Source: Rallus limicola
Lineage: Eukaryota; Chordata; Aves; Gruiformes; Rallidae
NCBI GenBank assembly: GCA_022605955.1
Contig: JAKCOZ010000018.1
Span: forward strand, 1,372,001-1,436,000
Direction of reading: 5' to 3'
Length of the DNA stretch: 64,000 nucleotides
The notes beneath the pieces are model-generated. The model was given only the letters and a program-made list of their open reading frames with translations, was not told the DNA's origin and searched no databases. Each line of letters begins with the position of its first letter. Position 1 is the stretch's first letter. Positions 1-55,490 of the stretch are shown piece by piece. Made by a program: the position numbers and the translations under genes.

Positions 1-1949
1 TGGAGAAGCTAATGCAGAGGTCCCCATAGGCCCTGTCAGGCTGCAGGCAGCCCCAGCACTGGCAGGTGCCTCCAACACGCTGCTTCCACTGAAAGCTGTG
101 TGTAACCGCCTTGCTTTTTTGCCATTTACAGTGCCATCATTCTGAGACAGATGCCTATGGAGCTGACAAACACAGCCAAGTGACTTGAGGCTTTGCAGGA
201 AAGGAGTTACACCCCGCTCTGCTCCTACAGAGTCAAGCAAATGCCCCGCTGCTGATCTCCATGAGAGTGGGGACGGGACATCCACGTGGAGCCCTGCAGC
301 CGCTAAAGGGCTGCCCCGCTGCGACACCAGCCTCTGCGGTGCTTCAAAGCAGCCTTGTGTCTGGCAACAGTTAACAAGGAGGAAATTAATTGAGTCCCCA
401 CAGGGCAGCTCCCTCGCACCAATTCTGCGTCGCTGTGTTGTGGGCAGCTGGTGCCTGGTGCTCGCTGCAGATAGCCCAAAAAGAACCGTATCACCTTGCC
501 CTTCCCAGCTGGTCCTTTCCAGCTTTTACCCCTTTCCCTAGGGAGGCTCAAGGGCAGGGAAGCGCAGGCTTGAGAGCTGATCCTGCCTGATGCAGAGTGT
601 CCTCTGGGTCATTTGGAGCTGGCAATCTGGAAGCTCTGGATCTCTTCCAGGGGTGCTCAGCATGTCAAACTACTTCCTGAGTGCCAAGGGGTATGGCCAT
701 GCATTTTGCCAGCTGTACAGGCTGCATAGGATGATTTAGGGAGCAGAGGGGAAGGAGGCAGATCCCTGCTGAGGGATCGACTCACTTGATAGGAAGCAGG
801 AGGGCAGAAGGTGCAAAGGACCCTGCAAGTGGTGCAGCTGAGGGCAAAACAACTAAGGGCAATTTGAAGGCCTGAGCTGTGGCTCTCAGTGAGCAGAAGG
901 TGAGCATGTCATACTGCAGGAGTGAGGACTGAACTTGCCTGCTGGCCTGTCGCGGCGGGGGGGGGGCGGGGGGGGGGGCTTGCTGCCTGGAGTAAGCTGT
1001 GCCAGAAAGGGCAGTTGCTCGGGCACTGACACCTAAGGTCAGCCAGACCCCCAGGTGCTGTGCCCAGGGCCGCTGCAGTCCCATCTGTCTTCTCACAAGC
1101 AGCCAGAGAGGGGATTTTGCGACCTTCAGAGCAGGAGGATTTCCTCTTTCTGTTGTTTTTACCTCCTCTGTGGAGGCTGCTGAGACAGATTCGCCTGTTG
1201 CATTGTTGGGAGCTGGCTGGTGGGTTCTCCATCACGGCCAGGGTGCAGGGCTGCTCTGCGGCAGGATGGGACAGCCTGCCTTCCTCGCCTCGGAGACCAA
1301 AGGAGAGCAGGGAGGAGTGGTGCAGACCGAGGTCCCGGAGAGCCGCTTCTCGGTGCGTTAGGGTGTTAATCGCAGCCTTGGCAATCCTCGGGGTTTGGCA
1401 GGGATGTGAATTAAGCTGTCATTTTCCCAGGTTTAACGAGTCCCAGGAGCAGCCCGAAAGCAGCGCTAGCGCGGGTGGCTGCTGCCCCTTTCTGGCGACG
1501 GAGAGGGTGACACTTGGATGTAGTACCCTGCTGCCGTGCCGGATCAGAGGCTGCCCATCCCAGGGCTCCGTATTTTCAGAAGCAAAGGCGCCTGAGGGAC
1601 CAAAGTCAGTCTTTAGCGAATCACGCAGAAGCGGTGTGACTGCACGGTCCTCGTGGACGTACGCTAATCCTGGCTCGGTTGTATCGCCTGTGATTTACTG
1701 GGGTCCCCCCGTGGTTCACAGCCCTACAAAGTGAACCCACGCAAGCAATAACTAGCAGACCGAGCCTCGCCCTGCCCCAGGTCACCCCCAAACCCACCGT
1801 GCTGGCGGGCATGGCGGCCAGGCCTACGCTGCCGGCACAGGACTGCCGGGGACGGGTGAAACGATGGGTTTGTGTGTGCTACCCGCGAGTCTGAAGCTAG
1901 CAAGCAGAATTCAGCGATTGGGGGAGCACATGAGCGGGTGTTTGGTGGT
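1..1949. other. Noncoding DNA upstream of HSPA9
   Basis: No exon, RNA gene or clear transposon copy is recognisable here. Open frames on both strands are short and overlap each other without any protein family signature. The stretch includes one strong G-rich tract (957-978). GC and CpG content rise towards its right edge, where the HSPA9 promoter island begins. Distal promoter elements could lie here but none stands out. Confidence 0.5.
957..978 (+). repeat. G-rich homopolymer tract
   Basis: Ten G, one C, then eleven G in a row. Such tracts can form G-quadruplexes and are error-prone in sequencing, so the exact length is uncertain. Confidence 0.85.
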
Positions 1950-2324
1950 GGGGAGCCCCTGAGCGGGTGTCGGGAGAGGAGTGCATGAGCGAGCGTTGCG
2001 GGGGGGCCCACGAGCGGGTGTTTGTTGGGGGGGAGCCCCCGGGCGCACCCCGCCTGCGGGGAAAGGGCACCGCGCTGGCGGGACGGGGCAGCCGCGAGGA
2101 GGCGCAGCGCTGAGGCCCGAGCCGCGCCAGGCCGATACAGCTCCGCTTCTGCGCCTCCAGCGCCCCGGGAGGTGCGCGTCAGGCTCAGGCCCTGCCCTGG
2201 CGAGCCCGTGACTCAGCCCCAGCTGCGAGGGAGGCCTGAGGCCAGGCCCTGCGCCTAGCCCCCCCGCCCTGGCTACCGGCGCTCTCTCGCCCGCAGCTGC
2301 CCCCGGCCGCTCACGCTGAGGCAC

Positions 2325-2399
2325 CGCGCATGTGCGAAAGGCTTAAAGCAGCCCCAATAGCTGCGCGTGCGACATCTGAGGGAGCGCGGCGCATGCGCA
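2325..2399. promoter_or_regulatory. HSPA9: Cluster of three NRF-1-like sites and a CCAAT box
   Basis: The third site (2388-2399, GGCGCATGCGCA) fits the NRF-1 consensus YGCGCAYGCGCR except at its first base. The other two (CGCGCATGTGCG at 2325-2336 and CTGCGCGTGCGA at 2361-2372) are weaker. A CCAAT box at 2354-2358 lies between the first two. NRF-1 drives many nuclear genes for mitochondrial proteins, which fits HSPA9. Binding itself is inferred. Confidence 0.6.
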
Positions 2400-2811
2400 C
2401 CACCCTTCCTGACGCAAGGCCACTGCAATCGCCCTGCGCTTTATCCTGTCCGACCTTGAGTGAGAGGCTGTCGTCAGGACCCGGGCTGGCCTTGATTGTG
2501 CCGGTGTGGGCTGCGCCGCGTCGGCGCGTCTGTTTAGCCTTAATCCGCGCCGGAAGAGGTAGCGAGTTCTCTCACGGTCTCCGAAAGGCAGAGCGCAGCT
2601 GAGTTCTCGGTGGCGGGTGTCCGAACAGGGTACCGAAAGCGAGCGGAAAGATCAGGCGTTTTTATGGACATCCCGCGTCGGGGGGTCCTTCAACGCAATC
2701 TTGCCACCACCCCCTCCCGTCGCGGCCCACGTGGGGTGGAGGTTTCCAGAAGAGCAGCGGTCCCGTGCGCGCCCTCTTTCCTCCGCCGGCCCGGTCCGCC
2801 GCCGCCCCGCC

Positions 2812-22931
<20,120 letters not shown>

Positions 22932-23622
22932 GAAGTCTCTGTCTTGCCTTGACCAGAGCATGAAGAGGTCGATTGTCTTGACGCTTGGGAGAGAAGGGAC
23001 CTTCCTGAGCAGCAACGGGCAGAATTCAGACTTACTGTGTTTTTGCAGTATTCTATATATAAAATTCTTTAATGTATAAACTTAGTGATGTGTCTGCTAG
23101 ATAAATTGTCACTTGATGAAAGTTAATTCACACCAGATGAAGTTCTGAGTGTTTGGCCCTGCGGTATTCAACTGAGGCACCCGGGGACTCGCTGATCATT
23201 CGTTTCCCATACTTGACTCAGTGGCGGTCTAAATCCGATAGCAAAGCTTGGAAACCCTGTCGCTGAACAGAAGGGTGGGGGTGGAAGTCCTGCTGGAACT
23301 GGGAGGAGAATAACACCTGTGGTGAGCAGGTACCAAGGCCTGTGAACAGCCATGAGAAGGCTGGTTGCGTTGCTAGAGAACATGCAGATCTGCAACTAGG
23401 CTAGTGCCCTTGTTCCCACAGAGAGGGGCTACTTCAAATTTAGCTGTAACGTTACTCCTTTCAAAAGAGGCTGTATGGAAGGTAAAATACTTTGCTTGTC
23501 TGAGCCTTCTGCTCCATCCTGTGTCTGTTCTCTGCTTATGGTAAAACAATTTCCTTGAGAATAAAACTGTTATTGGATCCATTCTGGACTTTTTTAAAAT
23601 AAAAGCTGAAAAGTGTCCAACC
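22932..23622 (+). other. HSPA9: HSPA9 3' untranslated region
   Basis: The AT-rich stretch downstream of the stop codon has no coding potential in frame and ends shortly after two canonical poly(A) signals. The 3' end is an estimate. Confidence 0.75.
23560..23603 (+). terminator. HSPA9: HSPA9 poly(A) signals
   Basis: AATAAA occurs at 23560-23565 and again at 23598-23603. Cleavage would fall about 15-25 bases after either one. The following GT-rich DNA (gttcttggtatcctgg) is a plausible downstream element. Confidence 0.8.
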
Positions 23623-26499
23623 TGAGTTCTTGGTATCCTGGCCTCTGATGGAGAATGTCATCATGTTAGCTGCTGGGTGTGCAGCAGCTCTGGAATCTGC
23701 TTTGTTCACATGCAGGAGGGGATACTTGGTGCCAGGCAGGCACCTGTTCCTTCCCAGCATCGATCCCTGTGCCTGGAGGCCAGGCTGTCGTCTCTGTAGC
23801 GGTGGGGGTGGGGCTCCACCATCAGGCACTTGGGCTGGGCTCACCCTCCTGCGAGAGGCCCTGGCCTGGGTGCCAGCAGAGGAGGGGCAGGTCCTTGCCA
23901 CACTTTCTGCTCTTTCCTCTGTTACTGCTGTGTGTGGAGTCACCTGAGGTGAAAATGCAGATATTACAGCTGCCTTGTCGGGATAGTTCCCATACTTAGG
24001 AGGAAGGAAAGACTTTTTCTGCCACCCCAGACACTGTCCTGACCATGGGAAGCTCTTGGGGAAGGGTGCAGTTCATCCCAGGAACTTCCCCAGGAGTTGG
24101 GGACTAGAAAGGACTAAGTCTGCTTTCACTTTCCAGCAGTCCCAGCAAGAAAGGCTGGAAGCAGCTTCCCCTGGCAGGTCAGTCAGCCCAGGGGCTCGGG
24201 CAGAGGAGAAATCCTTTAGAGAGGAATGAGAGGGAGCTCAGTCCCACTGTGCAACTAGCCCCTGCCCTGGGAGGCTGGAGGAACCTGCTGCAGCTGAGGG
24301 GACACACAGAACAGTTGCCTCTCCTGAGGGCTACTGAAGCCATCTTGGTGTGCAACTTTGTGGTGTGTGGAACCAGGGGCTGTGTTCCCACAGTGTAACC
24401 CTGCTCCCCACCTGCATGTGGCTCTGGGACTGGGCAGAGCTCTGCAGGGCGGCTGAGAACAATCGCCTTCATAAACTCAGTCACAGCCTTGTCCTGAATT
24501 TCCCTCTGGGCCTCCAGCATCCTGATTCATTGATCAGTGTCAGCCTTTCCTTTGTGAATGAATGATTCTCCATCACAGCTTAAAGCCATCTTTCTTAGAT
24601 GTTCTGTAGTTCTTAATGCCCTGTCCTGAGCTCCTCCCCTGTAAGGCAAGTGACTGGATCAGGGAGGGAGAAGTGAAATCAGGTGACATGTGTCAGGCTG
24701 AGAACTCTTTCTGGCTGTGGAAAGCTGCCAGGAAGGTAGAGGAGGCAGTGAAAAGGAGCGACTCCTGCCCCAGGGAGTTAGATGCTGCTGGAAAGGTACC
24801 TGTCACAGGGAGAAGGGGCGATAGGGTCCATCGCCTGCTGCCATTTTCTGGGTGGGCTGAGACCTCAGGCAGCCTGTAGCCCAGCAGTGCTGCAGCCCTG
24901 GAATGAATTACTGGGTACAACTAATTAGAAATGTTTGTGTGTGTTCTTTAAGGGGAAAAAAAAATGGAGACGGAGTGATGTTCGTGCTGTGTGCTACCAC
25001 CCCGGCGTGGGTGGGACCGGGTCAGTGCAAGGCATCGGGCTCCTTAAAACAACAGCAGCCGGTAACAAACGGGACGGGGAGTGGATTCCCTGGCGCCTGC
25101 CTGGCTTCGGGAGCAGAGAGAAGGCTGAGACATCCACCCCCGCTTTCCTCTCCTAACGGCGTTCTCCCCGGGCTCAGGACAGCGGTGTTCGGGGAGCGGC
25201 CCCGAGGCCAGGGACCCGCTGTGCTGCCTGTGAAGGCTGGAGATGTCTGGCTTCCTGGGGGAGCACGGGAGGGAAACAAGCTGGAGTCTCTCCCCACTTC
25301 TCCACAAGACAGTGGCTGCCAGCGCGCTGCGAAGGCACAGCTCCCTCCCAAAACGCCTCTCTCAGTTGCGCGGCAGGATGTTGAAGAAGTTCTCTCTAAT
25401 TCTGGCTCTGCCCCCGTGGCTGCTCTCGGCTCCCTCGCTCCCGCGGGGCTGTGCCGGCTGTGGGAGCCAGGCGCATCTGTGAGAGCTGCGGGGGGAACTG
25501 ACGGCAGCGTCTGGCACATCGCGAAGGCTGGAGCGGGAAGTGCCACGGCAAAGTGGGGGCGTCGGGCTGGGAGGTGGCATCTGGGATGCTCAGTGGGTGC
25601 TTTTGGGAGTTCCTGGGCTGAACTGGCAGAGTGGGATTGCCGGGGAAACACGGGGTAAGTTGTCCACCTACCCATCTCCATACTCTGGCCCTCTCATATG
25701 GGTCGCAGAAACTTCCACCTCAGCAGATCATCTAAAGCCAGGCATAATCCTCCTGTTTCAAGGAGGATTGTGAAGGACTCGGTGGGACCAGATGCATGAG
25801 GGGAAAAGACCTCTGTGGCTTGGAATTGATACTTGCCCACCCCCAGAAGAAAAATGGGACTTTGAAATCCAATCAGGTGGTTTGGAAATTCAGAGCAGGT
25901 ACTTCAGGGGTACATTACCCCCGGCCCCAGGGAGCCAAGGGGGCAGCCTGGGAGGGAGAGGAGGCTGCAGCAGGCTCAGGCTATGGCAACGCTTGCTGGG
26001 CCCAGGGCAGGATGGCAAATGCTGGAGCTAGAATGTCCCAGCGAGGTGCATTGGGGCTGGAGGGACACCATGGCCATGACATACCCCCTAGCATCCAGTT
26101 GGCTGTGCCTGCTCAGCATTAACCCTCTGGATCCATTGCCTCCGGGGGAGCAGGGAAGCAGCCTCCCCGCTCCTGCTCAATAAAATGAACAAGCAAATGG
26201 CTTCAACATCATTTCATCACTGCACTTTCAGGCAGGCCCAGAGGCAGAGCTGGCCCTGGCACTCAGTGGAAGCAAACGCACTGCCTGGCGCCCTCGGAGT
26301 GTAACAGGCAGGCTGTGGGGCTGCAAACCCGGGCACCAAGCCTGTGGTTATGTTTAGACGTGGCCCTTGGAGCTGCTCACAGCCCTGCTGGGATGGCGGG
26401 CATGCTGCCACCAGGGTGGGCTCCCCAGCTTGTCCCCCAACCATGCTCTCCATGAGCCGGGAGAGGCTCCTCCAAGGATGCATCCCTAAGAGGAGCCCC
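23623..26499. other. HSPA9-ETF1 intergenic spacer
   Basis: No exon or known RNA is recognised. The longest open frames (a 251-codon + frame from 24903 and a 219-codon - frame at 25022-25681) overlap each other and show no family motif, so I treat them as chance products of a CpG-rich patch at about 24990-25640. A perfect 9-bp inverted repeat with a 6-base loop is at 25746-25769. Confidence 0.6.
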
Positions 26500-26928
26500 G
26501 GACCATGGGCACCACAGGGACACCGGGATGGGCCGGCACAAACCCCTGGTTCTTGTGGGATCTGGGGGAAGTCTTGCAGGCGGCTGTCCCTAGCCGTACC
26601 GCGGGGCAGGGCAGCCCGGGGCGCACCGTCCCTTTCCAGAACAGGGCTGCTGGGGCGCGGTGAACCCCAGCCACCCGGGCTGGGCTCTCAGCTTCCCCAC
26701 CCTCTTTCCTACACGTCCTGCTGCCCTTCTCCGGTACCGGCGCCTCGCAGCAGCACCCCGAGCTTAGGGCTGAGCTGGCCGAGGCCCCCACAAGCGCTAC
26801 GGTTGGGTCCTGCCCCCGGCCGCCCGCGACGTGACATTCCCAGGGGAAGGGGAGACGCCCACTGACCCTCGGGCTCCGCTCTGCCGCGGCCCCGTCCCGG
26901 GTTTTCCCCAGGCGCTGAGGGAGGAAGC

Positions 26929-26960
26929 GCCCGGGCCGGGCCGGGCCGGGCCGGGCCGGG
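26929..26960 (+). repeat. CCGGG pentamer repeat
   Basis: Five to six tandem copies of a GC-only pentamer (ccggg) lie inside the ETF1 CpG island, upstream of the core promoter. Confidence 0.85.
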
Positions 26961-27166
26961 GCATCCGCAGCCCCCGGCACGAGGGCCGACACAGGTCTAC
27001 TCTCCCGTCCCGGGGGGAAGGAGCGGCGGCACCCCGCAGGGCGGAGAGATAGACCCCGGGGAGAGGCCAGCCCGGGCGGGGCCAGAACCGCGGAGGGACC
27101 ATGCCAGAGTCACGCCGCTCCCGCCGCCGCGGGCCCTTTAAGCGCGCGCGGGGCAGGCCGCGCGGC

Positions 27167-27176
27167 TCTCGCGAGA
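27167..27176. promoter_or_regulatory. ETF1: TCTCGCGAGA promoter palindrome
   Basis: An exact ten-base palindrome known from many vertebrate CpG-island promoters, where it supports transcription. It sits about 460 bp upstream of the ETF1 start codon. Confidence 0.7.
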
Positions 27177-27354
27177 CCCATCCGAGCGCCCCGCCCCTTC
27201 CAGCCGGGGGACTACGCGCCCCGGCGCACCCCGCGCGGAGCGGCGGCCAATGGGAGCGCGGGCGGGGGGCGAGGACGGGCGGGAAGGCGGCCTATGGCGT
27301 AACGCCCCGCTCCCGCGCGGGCGGGGCGGGTTAACCGTCCCCCCGCCCCGGTCC

Positions 27355-27371
27355 CCCGGAAGTGATGTCAC
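27355..27371 (+). promoter_or_regulatory. ETF1: Overlapping ETS and CRE-like sites
   Basis: CCCGGAAGTGATGTCAC joins an ETS core (CCGGAAGT) to a CRE-like octamer (TGATGTCA). The arrangement is common near the start sites of housekeeping genes. Factor binding is inferred. Confidence 0.6.
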
Positions 27372-27488
27372 GGGCCCCATGTGAGCCGATTGCAACACAT
27401 GCAGCGCGGAGAGGGGGAGCGCGAGCAGCCGGTGTCCGACGTCAGCGCCGCCGCCAGCCGCGCGCCGCCGGGGGGGACCGGGCCTGAG

Positions 27489-53367
<25,879 letters not shown>

Positions 53368-54127
53368 GTAGTCGACCTGGGTCCGGCAAAACGTGCCTCG
53401 CCCCTCCAGCATCCAACCCAAGGAGCAAACTCATGGTGGAAAACACAACAGATCCCTGCCTTAGAATTGGAACACTTCCAGAACTTGATCCACAAACATT
53501 GGATATAAAAAAGCAAAACCCTACACTTTGATTTGTCATAGTGTCAGTACAGCAGCAAACTACTAAGTTCCTATATGCCACTTTGGACTAATTTAAAAAA
53601 AAGAATCCCAGTTTTTACTTTTACTCAATGGTGAAATTGGTTGCTCTTGTATTTTATGAAAATGATTTTTTTAACCTTCATGATACATTAACTGCTGTAA
53701 ACCTCTTCCTTCAGAAAAAAAAAAAAAAGATTAATAGAAGTAAGATCCTACTGGTTTGTTTCTTTTTACTTTGATTGGAGTAATCGATCGCTGCCTTTTG
53801 CAGCAGCGTGACCCATTTACATGGCATTCTCAGCTTAGACTGCGGAAGAAGTGGTGTAACGAAATTGGAGCCATTCATTCTCCTCAGAGGAACGAGAAGG
53901 CACTTCACTGGAGTGCTGGCTTAGAATGTGTGGCTTGCAAATTCAGATGGTCTGGGGAGGCTTACCGGCCAAACGTGCTTTAACCTATTTGTGGAAGCGC
54001 TGCTCTTACAAACTAGGAAATACTCATTGATTGCAATGAAAATGCTGCTGAAGTCTTGGGCTTAATTTGGATTTGAGCAGTGCAGCCTTCAGGATTTAAT
54101 TATTATTTTTTTTCCAGTCTTGACAAA

Positions 54128-54133
54128 AATAAA
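54128..54133 (+). terminator. ETF1: Proximal ETF1 poly(A) signal
   Basis: Canonical AATAAA about 760 bases after the stop codon. Confidence 0.65.
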
Positions 54134-54458
54134 CACACGATTTAAGTAAAGTAAGGTACACTTTGCTTGGTTTTGTTCCTCAGTAAGTTGTTTTCCTTTA
54201 ATTATTTTTTTCCTTTTTTGCTTTAGGACTGCGTGAAGGTTTCCTTGATTCACATGAATTTGAACCCACAATTCTTTAAGGGAAAGCGGGTATTTTGCAG
54301 GAATAATTACTAAGTGGAGTCTTTGGAAACCTTAGTACTGGTGCGGTGGGAGCATTTGATACCAATGCCCTGAGCATTGGCCCAGCCCACGGGGACGCTG
54401 GTCTCCCAGCACTAAGGCAGCCTGTTGTAGCGGTTCGCGAACGTCCCGTAAATCCGAT

Positions 54459-54514
54459 GCTGAACTCTAATTGTGCCCTTAATGGGGCTGAACTCTAATT
54501 GCACCCTTAATGGG
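54459..54514 (+). repeat. 28-bp tandem repeat, two copies
   Basis: Two adjacent 28-base units (54459-54486 and 54487-54514), each containing ctgaactctaatt and cccttaatggg, differ at only two positions. They lie in the long-form 3' UTR of ETF1. Confidence 0.85.
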
Positions 54515-55462
54515 TCAAAACTTCTGGTTGCATCCAGACTCCAGAAAGCTTTCTGTCCCGCCTACTATATAGAATGTGTTTTGACCTGCTAGGAATGACC
54601 AAGGGTTTTTCAGATGGGTCTTGCAGGCAGAGGCTGAAATGAACATTGGCACAAGATAATGCACAGGTCTTGCTTCTTTTTGGGGATTACTGGGCTCTCT
54701 GACAGGCACCCTACCACCATGGTGCCTGCTTGTGCTGTTCTTCGCCAGCTCCGGCGCTCCTGGCACGGTGTTGGCCAAGAGCAGCTTCTGTTCCAAAGTT
54801 GCATACCTGCCTATTTTTTTTCCAATTAATCCTGTTTTCACTTGAATGGAGGGGGAGCTTGTCTTAAAACTTCTGCCACGCTGTTCTTTGAGGTCCAAAA
54901 TTACCGTCACGGCGAGCAATAGAATTGGTAACCCTGGTTTCTATCTCTTTGCTGGTGGTTTCACATCAAAGCTGGAATCTCTCACGGAAGGTGTGACTGG
55001 GTGGGCTGCAGATTGGCACAAACCCGGGTTTGGGCAGGTCTGTGGTCTTCCCAGCAGTGTGTTCTGGATTTTGCCATTGTAAATGGGTCTAATGTGACAT
55101 GACAAGACCAGAAAAATTGGATGTAAATTTACATTTTTGAATATACTGCTTGTTGTTTCACATGATACATTAGGGTATGCAGCTCCTTTTTTTTTTTTTT
55201 TTGTAGTTTTTATTTTTACTATTTAAGTTTGGAAATGATGCCAAATTTTTGTATTTCTTTAATCAATGTGTTCTCTTCAGTGATATATATTGCATTATAT
55301 ATTGATGTGTATATCAATATATACTGATATGTATTACACTTACACATACAAACACGTTAAACGGGGGTGAAAAATCCTAGCCTTCGCATACTATATAGCC
55401 TCTGCAGAGAGATCCCAAGCAGTGATATCTTGGTGTTGTGATGTACAGAAATGGAGAAGAGT

Positions 55463-55468
55463 ATTAAA
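55463..55468 (+). terminator. ETF1: Possible distal ETF1 poly(A) signal
   Basis: ATTAAA, the commonest variant signal, is followed by AT-rich DNA and then by a return to ordinary composition. It would give a 3' UTR of about 2.1 kb. Confidence 0.45.
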
Positions 55469-55490
55469 CCATATTTAAGAATATAGCATG

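Larger units (their letters stand above)
53368..55490 (+). other. ETF1: ETF1 3' untranslated region
   Basis: AT-rich DNA without coding signal. A proximal AATAAA (54128-54133) would end the message near 54150, and a distal ATTAAA (55463-55468) near 55490. It contains a 28-bp tandem repeat (54459-54514), a T run (55187-55202) and a run of alternating TA-rich sequence (about 55280-55335). The distal end is an inference. Confidence 0.65.

Noticed and set aside
24903..25658. 251-codon open frame between the two genes.
   Set aside because: It overlaps a 219-codon frame on the other strand in CpG-rich DNA, has low-complexity Gly/Ala/Pro/Arg composition and no recognisable family. Such frames are common where stop codons are rare.
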